In this document: in pieces, positions 34,099-44,022 of the stretch
Position numbering within the stretch: the stretch's first letter is position 1
Layout: every line of letters begins with the position of its first letter
NCBI GenBank assembly: GCA_013334925.1
Contig: JAAXWP010000007.1
Coordinates: 17,704-63,328 of the forward strand
Length of the DNA: 45,625 nucleotides
Source: Chlorobiaceae bacterium
GTDB taxonomy: Bacteria > Bacteroidota > Chlorobiia > Chlorobiales > Chlorobiaceae
Direction of reading: 5' to 3'
Position numbers and translations under genes: made by a program
The notes under the pieces: generated by a model
Database searches by the model: none
Told to the model about the DNA's origin: nothing
The model's input: the letters and a program-made list of their open reading frames with translations, nothing else

Positions 34099-35266
34099 GA
34101 TATCACCGTTCGGTTGGTTGGGGGAAAAAACGGAATTGACGATCGATATCGGCTCCACTCAAAGCGTAAGACTGAACAGTCTGTTCAAAAAAATATTGAT
34201 GGAGGAAACGGACTATCCTGTTCAGGAAAAAGAGATGATAGTCCTGAAAGCCATACCGGTTTCGTCTGCCGGCCTGCCGAAAAAGAGAGGTGATGCGAGA
34301 AGCCGAATACTCACCATATGCTGCACTTCCGCGCAGCTCCTGAAGAGGAGTGACCATAGCAACTATTGGGGGATATAGTTAGCCCGGACTTATAATAACC
34401 TGACAATCAATGCATTATAATAAAAACATTTTAAGATCATATAAAAGTTTATCCTTACTGAACACAACCGCTTTTCATCATATTATATCATATTTGCGCC
34501 GAATCTGCGCGATATTTTCCCACGCACGGATCTGAGCGATCACCATTCGTTCGACTGTCTGGCGCACCCATAAACTCGAACAGTAAAATCAAAACTCGGT
34601 AGAGGCTGTCTGAGCCTCATAATCGAGCGTCGATAATCTGGGCGGATACTCCTCACCACCGCACGCACGCATTGCTGCTTCCGAGAGTACACCGGAACAA
34701 AAAGCACCGGGTATTCATACACGACCTTACCAGAGACAAGAGCAGCTGTACTACCTGGTTTTCAGAATGTCATCATCCCACTGCTCAGCCGCATTGACAA
34801 CGATATCAAATCGATTTTCACCACTCAGAAATACAGACACGAAATCATTACAACCCATGCTAATAATTTAAAATCCACAATACCAGCAAGCATTAACCGT
34901 TTTACACAAATCCATAGATACGATCACTTAAAAAATAGATCATAATTTTTCGTCTGAATGACTGGAAGCATCAGCACATCTATTGAGTAACTTGTTTTTT
35001 TATTTTTCTATCGATTGATTATCATAATATTGAAATCATTCAACAATATTATTCGCACATATTTACACATACTTATAAATTCCTTAAAGCCTCTATTTCA
35101 CACATCAATGGTCAGCAGAATGCGAAATTATCAAAACACAACACACATAAACATTTTATCACGCAACGATTTTTATCTTTTTTTATTTTAATAAGTTACA
35201 TGACATCGAAATCTATAAGCGAAGCACCGGCAAACGCCCGTTTAAAGAGACCATAAACAAAATCAT
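34099..35266. other. AT-rich region without a convincing gene
   Basis: The stretch is markedly AT-rich from about 34380 on, with long A/T runs at 34860-35200. Open frames at 34079-34378 (plus), 34103-34357 (minus) and 34540-34722 (minus) lack recognisable features or ribosome binding sites. A 35-codon frame at 34751-34858 (minus) reads as if it could be the end of a former gene (SGENRFDIVVNAAEQWDDD), which I cannot identify. The composition suggests foreign origin or decay. No insertion sequence ends, direct repeats or tRNA were found. Confidence 0.55.
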
Positions 35267-36211
35267 ATGGAGACGTTACATAAAGTCATAATTGACACAA
35301 ATAAAGTTTTTTCATTAAAAGAAACCCTGTTTTCGGGTCAATCTTTTTTCTGGAAAAACCAAGAAAACACAAGCGGTTATTATCACTTTTTTAGTAATTC
35401 TTTTTTTATATTGTTATCACAGCTATCTACAAGCTCTATCTGCGTAAAATTCAGCAGATCACCTCTTATTAATGCCGATATCAGGAATCTTATTTCCCGC
35501 TTTTTTACTTTTGACATTGACATAAATCAGGTTTTTTCTGACCATTTCAAGAATAGATACCCTGCCGTATGGCAACTGATACAGCCGTATCTCGGCGTAC
35601 ATGTGATGCGACAGGATCCGTTCGAAACGATGGTGACATTCATGTGTGCACAGGGCATTGGAATGGGCCTGATACGACGTCAGGTATCGATGATCGCCGA
35701 ACGATACGGGCGCCAGATTGTCGTGGAAACGGAACGATGTATCTATAGCGGGCATACCTTCCCCACCCCGGATGCCCTTGCCGCAGCAACAGTCAGCGAG
35801 CTGGCAGTGTGCACCAATAACAACCGGGTCAGGGCTGCGAACATCATTGCCATGGCACAGTCATTTGTATCAGGAGAGCTGGCGATGATTTGCGCGGAAG
35901 CGGAATCCTGTTCACTTGATAAGGTGAGAACATCGCTTTGCCGGCATGGAGGAATCGGCATGAAAATCGCTGATTGCATCGCGCTTTTCGGTCTCGGCAG
36001 ATTCGATGCATTCCCTATCGATACACATGTAAAACAGTATCTGTGGGAGTGGTTTGGCATCGAGGCTGCGCGTAAAAGCCTCACACCTGGCAACTATCGA
36101 TACCTTCAGGAGACGGCATGTTCTATTCTTGGCCATTCATATGCGGGATATGCCGGGCATATCCTCTTTCATTGCTGGCGCAAGGAGATCAGGAAGATGA
36201 AACAGTTCTGA
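35267..36211 (+). CDS. OGG1-like 8-oxoguanine DNA glycosylase/AP lyase
   Basis: This 314-residue base-excision enzyme has the N-terminal domain motif FSGQSFFWKN (23-31). The helix-hairpin-helix GPD fold follows, with DPFETMVTFMCAQGIGM, catalytic Lys233 in GIGMKIADCIALFGL and Asp252 in AFPIDTHVKQYLW, both intact. These are the Lys and Asp that perform excision and lyase chemistry in OGG1. The first 290 bases are AT-rich, with many A/T-ending codons (stretches such as FFSNSFFILL), while the remainder has the local, more GC-rich codon use. The gene may thus be a mosaic or mark the edge of an acquired segment. No partner gene is close. Confidence 0.87.
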   Translation: METLHKVIIDTNKVFSLKETLFSGQSFFWKNQENTSGYYHFFSNSFFILLSQLSTSSICVKFSRSPLINADIRNLISRFFTFDIDINQVFSDHFKNRYPAVWQLIQPYLGVHVMRQDPFETMVTFMCAQGIGMGLIRRQVSMIAERYGRQIVVETERCIYSGHTFPTPDALAAATVSELAVCTNNNRVRAANIIAMAQSFVSGELAMICAEAESCSLDKVRTSLCRHGGIGMKIADCIALFGLGRFDAFPIDTHVKQYLWEWFGIEAARKSLTPGNYRYLQETACSILGHSYAGYAGHILFHCWRKEIRKMKQF

Positions 36212-36337
36212 GCACCGGGATCGATGAGACGGGGCGATGTGAGCTATCGGTATGAAAGAGCGACGCTGATGGCACCATCAAGCCACTCAGGATGTTAGGT
36301 TTTCCTGAAGTCAGAACTTTTCAGGAGCTTCGCATTC

Positions 36338-37231
36338 ATGAAGACCGTGCTTGTGGCCGGAGCCTCCGGCTATATAGGGAGATACACCACACTGGAGTTC
36401 CACCGCCGTGGTTATCGTGTAAGAGCGTTCGTCCGATCCCCAGATAAACTTGGCAAACCGGGTACCGGGTTTGCGCCTGCTATCGACAAGGCCGTGGATG
36501 AAGTGTTCACCGGAGATGCCACGAAACCTGAAACGCTTTATGGAGTGTGTGATGGTGTCGATATCGTATTCTCGTCGATAGGGCTGACACGCACGGAACC
36601 GAAACGCACCTGGGAAGCCGTCGACCACATAGGAAACCGGAACATCCTTGATTGCGCAATCCGGGCGAAGGTAAGAAAGTTTGTCTATGTTTCGGTGTTC
36701 AGGCCTGAAGATATGCCGGAAAGTTCCGTTGTGAACGCGCATGAAGCCTTCGTGCAGGAGTTGCGCCAATCAGGAATTGACTATGCTGTAGTACGTCCAA
36801 ACGCCTATTTTCCTGATATGGCCCAGTTCCTGAATATTGCCCGCAAAGGCGTGATATTCTGGCTTGGCGATGGGAGCAACAAAATCAACCCTGTCCATGG
36901 TGCCGATATGGCAAAGGTCTGTGTCGACGCTGCTGAAGGTCCCAAACGCGAAATCGATGTCGGCGGGCCTGACATGTTCACCTTCAGATCCCTGTTCGAG
37001 CTTGCATTCCGAACGGTAGGCAAACAGCCCCGGATCATTTTCCTGCCCCTCTGGTCAGGAGAGGCACTGCTTGGCCTGATCAGGATATTCAATCCCGGAT
37101 TGGCCGGCGCAGCTGCTTTTTTTGTTGAAGTGAACAAGATGGACAACGCAGCACCTGCATACGGCTCCCTTCGGCTCGAAAACTATTTTCAGGAGGTCAT
37201 CAGGCAAGAATCTGTCAACCCCAAACCATAA
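36338..37231 (+). CDS. Atypical SDR (NmrA-like) NAD(P)-binding protein, first paralogue
   Basis: This 297-residue protein has a Rossmann nucleotide-binding motif GASGYIGRYTT at residues 8-18 and no visible Tyr-x-x-x-Lys catalytic pair, as in the atypical NmrA/complex I NDUFA9-like SDR group. The middle shows VDIVFSSIGLTR and VRKFVYVSVF, and IDYAVVRPNAYFPDMAQFLN follows. A CAGGAG ribosome binding site precedes the ATG. The next gene, six bases on, encodes a clear paralogue with matching motifs throughout, so this is a tandem duplication in one operon. Function unknown; BciA at 20.5 kb belongs to the same broad superfamily but is distinct. Confidence 0.82.
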   Translation: MKTVLVAGASGYIGRYTTLEFHRRGYRVRAFVRSPDKLGKPGTGFAPAIDKAVDEVFTGDATKPETLYGVCDGVDIVFSSIGLTRTEPKRTWEAVDHIGNRNILDCAIRAKVRKFVYVSVFRPEDMPESSVVNAHEAFVQELRQSGIDYAVVRPNAYFPDMAQFLNIARKGVIFWLGDGSNKINPVHGADMAKVCVDAAEGPKREIDVGGPDMFTFRSLFELAFRTVGKQPRIIFLPLWSGEALLGLIRIFNPGLAGAAAFFVEVNKMDNAAPAYGSLRLENYFQEVIRQESVNPKP

Positions 37232-37237
37232 AACACC

Positions 37238-38119
37238 ATGAAAAAAGTACTTGTAGCCGGATCCACCGGATATATCGGCCGCTATGTTGTACAGGAGCTC
37301 AAAAACCGGGGCTACTGGGTGCGGGCGCTGGTACGCAGTACCGAAAAGATCAAGCAGCCGGGCGCACACCTCGAACCGGCCATAGCACCGCTGGCCGACG
37401 AGTTTTTTACAGGTGAGGCGACCAGACCGGAAACCCTTGCCGGAGTCTGTGACGGTATCGATATCGTATTCTCATCGATGGGCATGACCCGACCCGATTT
37501 CGTCCATTCGGCTTTCGATGTGGACTACAAGGCGAACCTGAACCTCCTGCGCCTGGCAATGAAAGCCGGTGTGAAGAAGTTCGTGTACATTTCGGTGTTC
37601 AATGCTCACCATATGATGGAGATCCAGAACATTCAGGCTCACGAGAAGTTCGTGGATGAACTTCGGGCATCGGGCATCGATTATGCCGTGATCCGGCCAA
37701 CAGGCTATTTCTCGGACATGGCACAGTTTCTGAATATGGCACGAAGCGGCATCATGCTCTCGCTCGGTGAAGGAGACAAGAGATCGAACCCGATTCATGG
37801 TGCCGACCTGGCTAAAGTATGCGTCGATGCAATCGAAGGCGATGACAAGGTGATCGAAGCCGGAGGGCCCGAGACCTTCACCTACCGGGAAGTGGCGGAA
37901 ATGGCTGCCGAAGTGGTCGGCAAACACCCCTTCGTCGCCTCAGTTCCCGTCTGGCTGGCCGACGGTATAGCGGCGGTATCTGGCTTCATCAACAGGGATA
38001 TCCAGGATGTTGCATTATTCGCATCGGCAGTCAGCAAGATGGACAGCGTGGCTCCGGCTCGCGGAACGCATCGTCTGAGAGACTATTTTGTCGAAATGCT
38101 GAACATGGACGGGCGCTGA
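37238..38119 (+). CDS. Atypical SDR (NmrA-like) NAD(P)-binding protein, second paralogue
   Basis: This 293-residue protein has GSTGYIGRYVV at residues 8-18, IDIVFSSMGMTRPD, KKFVYISVFNAH and IDYAVIRPTGYFSDMAQFLNMA, each aligned without gaps to the first paralogue. Roughly half the residues look identical by eye. The region after about 210 (TFTYREVAEMAAEVVGK) differs more and may set substrate choice. It starts six bases after its partner and is followed by a good terminator, so the two form a closed bicistronic unit. They may work as a heteromer or on related substrates; nothing local decides which. Confidence 0.82.
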   Translation: MKKVLVAGSTGYIGRYVVQELKNRGYWVRALVRSTEKIKQPGAHLEPAIAPLADEFFTGEATRPETLAGVCDGIDIVFSSMGMTRPDFVHSAFDVDYKANLNLLRLAMKAGVKKFVYISVFNAHHMMEIQNIQAHEKFVDELRASGIDYAVIRPTGYFSDMAQFLNMARSGIMLSLGEGDKRSNPIHGADLAKVCVDAIEGDDKVIEAGGPETFTYREVAEMAAEVVGKHPFVASVPVWLADGIAAVSGFINRDIQDVALFASAVSKMDSVAPARGTHRLRDYFVEMLNMDGR

Positions 38120-38211
38120 CAACCTGGCTCCGTTCAGACCACTGTGATGGTTGCAATCCGTCGACAGAAGATGTCGCTGATCCAAAGCAATTGAAAAAAA
38201 TGCAATCAGTT

Positions 38212-38241
38212 AGGGGCCTCCGGACGGGGGCCTCTTTTTTT
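38212..38241 (+). terminator. Intrinsic terminator after the SDR pair
   Basis: AGGGGCCTCC (38212-38221) pairs with GGGGGCCTCT (38226-38235), ten pairs including two G-T, around a four-base loop. It is followed by TTTTTT. It lies about 90 bp past the second SDR stop and before the secA promoter region. Confidence 0.85.
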
Positions 38242-38395
38242 CGGACAATCAGCTTTTTCCGATGCGGTAAATGTCATACTTTATGAATCACCCAGGGATA
38301 GGCCCGAATTGCTCTTTCTGCACCTCGGAACTATCAGTGAAAGCTTGCCTTACGGCTGTTTTTCACGTTAAGAACCATTGAGTACATCTGCATCC

Positions 38396-41300
38396 ATGCT
38401 GAAAATTTTCGAAAAGATTTTTGGATCCAAACACGATAAGGATATCAAAAAAATCCAGCCTCTTGTCGACCGGATCAACGAACTTTACGCCCCCCTGCAA
38501 TCACTTTCCGAAGAGGCTTTCCGTCAAAAAGGCTCTGAACTGAAAGAAAGGGTCAGAGGCCGCTTGCTGCCGATCGAGAAACAGATAAAAGAAGTGGTCG
38601 AGAAGCTGGACCGTCCCGATATCGGCTTCGAGGAGACCGAGCAGCTCAATGCGAAACTCGATCAGATCCGAAAGGATTACGAAACCGAAACCGCCAGTGT
38701 GCTGGACGAAGTGCTTCCGGAAACCTACGCGCTCGTCAAGGAGACCTGCCGCAGACTGAAAGGGCACACGTACATCGTGATGGGCCGGGAGATGGTCTGG
38801 GACATGGTCCCCTACGATGTTCAGCTTATCGGTGGCATCGTTCTTCACCAGGGCAAAATCGCCGAAATGGCAACCGGTGAAGGCAAAACCCTCGTATCAA
38901 CCCTGCCGGTATTCCTGAACGCCCTTACCGGACGCGGCGTGCACGTCGTGACCGTGAACGATTACCTGGCCCAGCGCGACAAGGAGTGGATGACGCCGGT
39001 ATTTGAGTACCACGGGCTCTCCGTGGGCGTGATCCTTACCGGCCTGCATTCCGAAGAGCGTCGCCGTCAGTACCATTGTGATATCACCTGGGGCACGAAC
39101 AACGAACTCGGCTTCGACTACCTTCGCGACAACATGGCGGGCACACCCGACGAAATGGTGCACCGCGACTTCTATTTCGGCATCGTCGACGAGGTTGACA
39201 GTGTGCTGATCGACGAGGCCAGAACCCCGCTGATCATCTCAGGCCCTGTGCCGAACGCCGACAACAGCAAGTTCCAAGAGATCAAACCCTGGATCGAACA
39301 GCTGGTGCGAGCACAGCAGAACCTGGTCGCATCGCTCCTGACCAGTGCCGAAAAAACGCTCAAGGACAAACCGAACGATTTCGATGCCGGTCTTGCCCTG
39401 TTCCGAGTCAAGCGTGGACAGCCGAAAAACAACCGCCTCACCAAAATGCTCTCCCAGGGCGGCGTCGGCAAGCTCATCCAGCAGGTAGAAAACGAGTACC
39501 TGAAGGATAACGCAAGCCGGATGCACGAGGTGGATGACGAGCTCTTCTACGCTGTGGACGAGAAGGCCAACACCATCGATCTGACCGACAAGGGCCGTGA
39601 ATTCCTCAGCCGTCTGAGCCACAAGGACCGTGACCTCTTCCTGCTGCCGGATGTCGGTTCGGAAGTGGCGGGCATCGAATCGGACCAGTCCCTTTCCACG
39701 AATGAGAAGATTCAGAAAAAAGACGAAGTATACCGCCTGTACGCCGACCGATCAGAGGCACTGCACAACATCAGCCAGTTGCTCAAGGCTTACTCCCTTT
39801 TTGCCAAGGATGACGAATATGTGGTCCAGAACGGACAGGTCATGATCGTCGACGAGTTCACCGGGCGCGTACTGCCTGGCCGCCGCTACAGCGACGGGCT
39901 GCACCAGGCTATCGAGGCCAAGGAGAACGTCAAGATCGAGGGCGAGACCCAGACGATGGCCACAATCACCATCCAGAACTTTTTCCGCCTTTACAAAAAG
40001 CTTGCCGGCATGACCGGAACGGCCGAAACCGAAGCTTCGGAATTCTTTGAAATCTACAAGCTCGATGTGGTGGTCATTCCTACCAACCGGCCGATCTCCC
40101 GTCGTGACCTCGATGACCTCGTCTACAAGACCCGCCGCGAGAAATACAACGCGATCGTGAACAAAGTGGTCGAGCTGAAGGAGAAGGGACAGCCGGTACT
40201 TGTCGGCACAGCAAGCGTCGAGGTCTCCGAGACCCTCTCGAGAATGCTGAGAGCCAAAAAGATCGAGCACAACGTGCTGAACGCCAAACAGCATGAGCGA
40301 GAGGCCGACATCGTGGCCATGGCAGGCCAGAAAGGGGCTATCACAATCGCCACAAATATGGCCGGTCGCGGTACCGATATCAAGCTGGGGCCCGGTATAC
40401 GCGAACTGGGCGGTCTCTATATCCTCGGCTCTGAACGTCACGAATCCCGCCGTATCGACCGCCAGCTCAGGGGGCGTGCCGGACGCCAGGGCGATCCGGG
40501 TGAATCGATCTTCTACGTATCGCTCGAAGACGAGCTGATGCGCCTGTTCGGCTCCGAACGCGTGATCGCCGTCATGGACAAGCTGGGCCACGAGGAGGGC
40601 GACGTCATCGAACATTCGATGATCACCAAATCGATCGAGCGCGCCCAGAAAAAGGTCGAGGAGCAGAACTTCGCCATCCGCAAACGCCTGCTGGAGTACG
40701 ACGATGTCATGAACCAGCAGCGCGAGGTAATCTACACCCGTCGACGCAAGGCTCTTGAAATGGACCGCCTCACCGGCGACATCATGGACCTCCTGCACGA
40801 CTACTGCGAGAACACGGCAAAGAAATACCATGCGGCCAATGACCCTGCCGGTCTCGAAGAGCAGGTGTTGCGCGAGCTTTCCATGGAGTTCAGACCCGAT
40901 CCGGCCCAGTTCGAGCGCGATCCTGAAGAGAAGACGGCCGAAGCACTCTTCAGCGCGGCAAGCGATTTCTACCGCCGCAAGGAGGCGGCCATGCCCGAAG
41001 AGATCATGCGCCAGATCGAAAAGTATGCGGTGCTCTCCGTGATCGACCAGAAATGGCGCGAGCACCTGCGCGAGATCGACTCCCTGCGCGAAGGTATCAA
41101 TCTCCGTGCCTATGGTCAGAAAGATCCTCTGCTCGAGTACAAGCAGGAGGCATACAAACTCTTCATCGAGCTCCTTCGCGAGATCGAACTTGAAACCCTG
41201 TCTCTGGCCTTCAAGCTTTTCCCGGTCACCGAAGAGGAGTCCAGGGAGATCGAAGCACGCCAGCGTCAGGCGACGGTCAAACAGGAGCGCCTGGTCGCCC

Positions 41301-41482
41301 AGCACGCAGAGGTGGAGAGTACCTACGATCTCATCGAGGGTGATGGTGACGGAACTGTTGCCGATCCCGAAACGACCGTCGCCCAGCAGCCGGTACGAGC
41401 CGAAGAGAAACCGGGCAGGAACGACCTCTGCCCGTGCGGAAGCGGCAAGAAGTACAAGAACTGCCATGGGGTGAATGAGTAA
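38396..41482 (+). CDS. secA: Preprotein translocase ATPase SecA
   Basis: SecA drives proteins through SecYEG. This 1028-residue form has [10 protein letters not shown] (Walker A), [60 protein letters not shown] and [14 protein letters not shown]. It ends with the zinc-binding tail [14 protein letters not shown]. It is longer than E. coli SecA (901), mainly through an inserted region between about residues 300 and 400 ([19 protein letters not shown]...), as in Bacteroidetes and Chlorobi. The ATG at 38396 ([10 protein letters not shown]) is the usual SecA start; a TTG at 38378 is rejected. PurL follows 33 bases later and may be co-transcribed. Confidence 0.97.
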   Translation: MLKIFEKIFGSKHDKDIKKIQPLVDRINELYAPLQSLSEEAFRQKGSELKERVRGRLLPIEKQIKEVVEKLDRPDIGFEETEQLNAKLDQIRKDYETETASVLDEVLPETYALVKETCRRLKGHTYIVMGREMVWDMVPYDVQLIGGIVLHQGKIAEMATGEGKTLVSTLPVFLNALTGRGVHVVTVNDYLAQRDKEWMTPVFEYHGLSVGVILTGLHSEERRRQYHCDITWGTNNELGFDYLRDNMAGTPDEMVHRDFYFGIVDEVDSVLIDEARTPLIISGPVPNADNSKFQEIKPWIEQLVRAQQNLVASLLTSAEKTLKDKPNDFDAGLALFRVKRGQPKNNRLTKMLSQGGVGKLIQQVENEYLKDNASRMHEVDDELFYAVDEKANTIDLTDKGREFLSRLSHKDRDLFLLPDVGSEVAGIESDQSLSTNEKIQKKDEVYRLYADRSEALHNISQLLKAYSLFAKDDEYVVQNGQVMIVDEFTGRVLPGRRYSDGLHQAIEAKENVKIEGETQTMATITIQNFFRLYKKLAGMTGTAETEASEFFEIYKLDVVVIPTNRPISRRDLDDLVYKTRREKYNAIVNKVVELKEKGQPVLVGTASVEVSETLSRMLRAKKIEHNVLNAKQHEREADIVAMAGQKGAITIATNMAGRGTDIKLGPGIRELGGLYILGSERHESRRIDRQLRGRAGRQGDPGESIFYVSLEDELMRLFGSERVIAVMDKLGHEEGDVIEHSMITKSIERAQKKVEEQNFAIRKRLLEYDDVMNQQREVIYTRRRKALEMDRLTGDIMDLLHDYCENTAKKYHAANDPAGLEEQVLRELSMEFRPDPAQFERDPEEKTAEALFSAASDFYRRKEAAMPEEIMRQIEKYAVLSVIDQKWREHLREIDSLREGINLRAYGQKDPLLEYKQEAYKLFIELLREIELETLSLAFKLFPVTEEESREIEARQRQATVKQERLVAQHAEVESTYDLIEGDGDGTVADPETTVAQQPVRAEEKPGRNDLCPCGSGKKYKNCHGVNE

Positions 41483-41515
41483 ATTTTTTCATGATCTGAA
41501 TACCAATCGAGCACA

Positions 41516-43795
41516 ATGCACACCGAACCTGAAGTGAACCTGAAGCTGGCCCAGGAGCATGGCCTGAACGCCGAAGAGTACGACAAGATCGTCTCGGTAC
41601 TCGGCAGGACCCCAACATTCACCGAGCTGGGAATCTATTCTGTCATGTGGTCGGAGCACTGCAGCTACAAGAACTCGATCGCCGTGCTCAAGACCCTGCC
41701 GCGCGATGGCGAATCGCTCCTGACACAGGCTGGCGAAGAGAATGCCGGTCTTGTCGATATAGGCGACAATCTGGCTGTGGCCTTCAAGATCGAATCGCAC
41801 AACCACCCATCAGCTGTTGAGCCTTATCAGGGCGCTGCGACAGGTGTTGGCGGCATCCACCGCGACATTTTCACCATGGGTGCGCGACCGGTTGCCTCCC
41901 TGAACTCGCTCCGTTTCGGCTCCCCTCGCGATCCGAGAGTACGCTTCCTTGTCGACGGCGTCGTTCGCGGCATCGGCGATTACGGCAACTCGTTCGGAGT
42001 GCCGACTGTAGGCGGTGAGATCTACTTCGAGGAGTGCTATACCGGCAACCCCCTGGTCAACGCCATGTCGGTCGGTCTGGTCGAACACCGGATGACCGTG
42101 AGCGCGACCGCAAAAGGCAAAGGAAACCCGGTTCTGATCGTCGGTTCCTCTACCGGTCGAGACGGTATCCATGGTGCGACCTTCGCTTCTGAAGATCTGA
42201 GCGAGGCATCGGAAGACAAGCGTCCAAGCGTGCAGGTTGGCGACCCGTTCGCCGAAAAACTGCTGCTCGAAGCAACCCTGGAAGCCATTGCAACCGGTGC
42301 GGTTGTCGGTCTGCAGGACATGGGGGCGGCCGGGCTGACCAGCTCGACCTCGGAAATGAGCGCCCGCGGTATCGAAAAGACCGGCAGCGGAGGAATCGAG
42401 ATCGACCTCGATCTGGTTCCGGCGCGTGAAAAAGGGATGACCGCCTATGAACTGATGCTCTCGGAATCACAGGAACGTATGCTGATCGTAGCCGAGAAGG
42501 GTCGCGAACAGGAGATCATCGATGTGTACAAAAAATGGGATGTCAACGCGGTCGTGATCGGCCAGGTGACCGACGACAACCTGCTTCGCGTCAGCCAGCA
42601 TGGCAGTGTGGTCGCGGAGATCCCGGCAATTTCCCTCGTACTTGGCGGCGGTGCCCCGGTCTACATCCGTGAAGCCGTCGAAAAGAAACCCGAGACTCCG
42701 ACGGCACAGATCGCTTCCGACGACACCATCGATTTCAGGGCGGTCACCCTGCAGCTCCTCTCCCGTCCGAACATATCGAGCAAACAGTGGGTGTACCAGC
42801 AGTACGATTCGATGGTTCAGACCAACACGGTGACCCCGACAGGCCACACCGATTCAGCGGTAATCCGCATCAAGGGCACACGCAAGGGACTTGCCATGAA
42901 AACGGACTGCAACTCCCGTTACGTCTACCTGAATCCGAAAGCCGGCGGGTCGATAGCCGTTGCCGAGTGCGCACGCAACATTGCCTGCTCCGGCGCCAGG
43001 CCGCTCGCCGTGACCAACTGCCTCAACTTCGGCAACCCCTACAAACCTGAGGTCTATTTCCAGTTCAAATCGGCCGTCGAGGGTATGGGCGACGCCTGCC
43101 GCATGTTCAGTACGCCGGTAACCGGCGGAAACGTGAGCTTCTACAACGAGTCGACGTTTGGCGGTGAGCGCAAGGCCATCTACCCTACCCCGACCATCGG
43201 CATGATCGGCCTGCTTGATGATATCGACAATCTGGTAGGATCGACATTCCGTCAGCAGGGCGACGCCATCGTGCTGCTTGGCAACCCGGAACTGACCCTT
43301 GAGGGATCGGAATTCCTCGTTATGCAGTATGGAACGCCTGGCAGCGATGCGCCATCTATCGACCTGCAGCATGAAAAGAACCTGCAGGATCTGCTGGTAT
43401 CTCTGGCCGCCGCAAAGCTGGTCAACTCGGCGCACGATATCTCGGACGGCGGTTTTGCCGTAGCCATTGCCGAGAAATCGATCATGGATCGTGAAAATAT
43501 GTTCGGCTTCGATGTCGAACTTGAAGACAATGGCAGTGGCAGCACGAAGATCCAGAGACAGCTCTTCTCTGAAGCCCAGGGTCGGGTCATCGTCTCGGTT
43601 GCGCCATCGAATGTCGAGACCGTGATAGCGGAAGCTGGACGACTGAACGTACCGGTACGGGTGATCGGCAAGGTCAGGGAGAGCGGAGCCAGAATCGCCG
43701 TGAATGGCCACACAGTGGCCGAATTCACCAACGACGAGCTCCTGTATGCTTACGAGCACGCACTGGAGCGAGCACTGCACCTGGACGAAATGTAA
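41516..43795 (+). CDS. purL: Phosphoribosylformylglycinamidine synthase subunit PurL
   Basis: PurL converts FGAR to FGAM with ATP and ammonia delivered by PurQ, with PurS as bridge. This is the small-type 759-residue PurL, complete from [46 protein letters not shown] and [17 protein letters not shown] mark the first half, and the second AIRS-like half has [10 protein letters not shown] and [17 protein letters not shown]. PurQ and PurS are not in the window. It lies directly behind secA with a 33-base gap and is followed by two long hairpins. Confidence 0.97.
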   Translation: MHTEPEVNLKLAQEHGLNAEEYDKIVSVLGRTPTFTELGIYSVMWSEHCSYKNSIAVLKTLPRDGESLLTQAGEENAGLVDIGDNLAVAFKIESHNHPSAVEPYQGAATGVGGIHRDIFTMGARPVASLNSLRFGSPRDPRVRFLVDGVVRGIGDYGNSFGVPTVGGEIYFEECYTGNPLVNAMSVGLVEHRMTVSATAKGKGNPVLIVGSSTGRDGIHGATFASEDLSEASEDKRPSVQVGDPFAEKLLLEATLEAIATGAVVGLQDMGAAGLTSSTSEMSARGIEKTGSGGIEIDLDLVPAREKGMTAYELMLSESQERMLIVAEKGREQEIIDVYKKWDVNAVVIGQVTDDNLLRVSQHGSVVAEIPAISLVLGGGAPVYIREAVEKKPETPTAQIASDDTIDFRAVTLQLLSRPNISSKQWVYQQYDSMVQTNTVTPTGHTDSAVIRIKGTRKGLAMKTDCNSRYVYLNPKAGGSIAVAECARNIACSGARPLAVTNCLNFGNPYKPEVYFQFKSAVEGMGDACRMFSTPVTGGNVSFYNESTFGGERKAIYPTPTIGMIGLLDDIDNLVGSTFRQQGDAIVLLGNPELTLEGSEFLVMQYGTPGSDAPSIDLQHEKNLQDLLVSLAAAKLVNSAHDISDGGFAVAIAEKSIMDRENMFGFDVELEDNGSGSTKIQRQLFSEAQGRVIVSVAPSNVETVIAEAGRLNVPVRVIGKVRESGARIAVNGHTVAEFTNDELLYAYEHALERALHLDEM

Positions 43796-43851
43796 GTTCC
43801 GACTGGTATGGGCATCGGCAAAAAGCTGATCGATGCTGTTTTCTCTTGCTC

Positions 43852-43906
43852 GGGCTTCAGCCCAATATCTTTTTCCGGAAACTGTGAAGATATTGGGCTG
43901 AAGCCC
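43852..43906. repeat. 20-bp perfect inverted repeat (REP-like)
   Basis: The left arm begins GGGCTTCAGCCC and ends ATATCTT (43852-43871). It pairs perfectly with 43887-43906 around a 15-base loop. Each arm starts with a nested palindrome (GGGCTNNAGCCC), which makes a cruciform-like or REP-like element. There is no T run, so it is not a simple terminator, although it could end purL transcripts. Confidence 0.75.
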
Positions 43907-43945
43907 TCAGTGTTTAAGGCAAATCGAACATGTTCTTCAATTGTC

Positions 43946-43984
43946 GAAACGCCTGGATTCCGGGATCTGAAATCCAGACGTTTC
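43946..43984. repeat. Second inverted repeat between purL and the NAD(P)HX repair gene
   Basis: GAAACGCCTGGATT (43946-43959) pairs with AATCCAGACGTTTC (43971-43984), 13 of 14 positions, with an 11-base loop. It is unrelated in sequence to the first hairpin 40 bp earlier and lies 39 bp before the next start codon. Confidence 0.7.
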
Positions 43985-44022
43985 TCCTGATTCCATTGTA
44001 GCGTTAATCACCGGAGGTATTC

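Noticed and set aside
34103-34357. Possible toxin gene upstream of the XRE regulator
   Set aside because: The 84-codon frame overlaps the XRE 5' region, shows no toxin family motif and has no ribosome binding site.
34751-34858. 35-codon open frame in the AT-rich region
   Set aside because: Protein-like in composition, but too short and unmatched to any family I know; it may be the tail of a lost gene.
34380-35260. Possible insertion sequence or CRISPR in the AT-rich stretch
   Set aside because: No terminal inverted repeats, transposase fragments, target duplications or regularly spaced repeats were found.
39752-41467. 571-codon open frame antisense to secA
   Set aside because: It lies wholly opposite the GC-rich secA coding region in a complementary phase, has no domain signature, and arises from codon bias.
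42854-43780. 308-codon open frame antisense to purL
   Set aside because: Antisense to a certain gene, with no recognisable motif or ribosome binding site.
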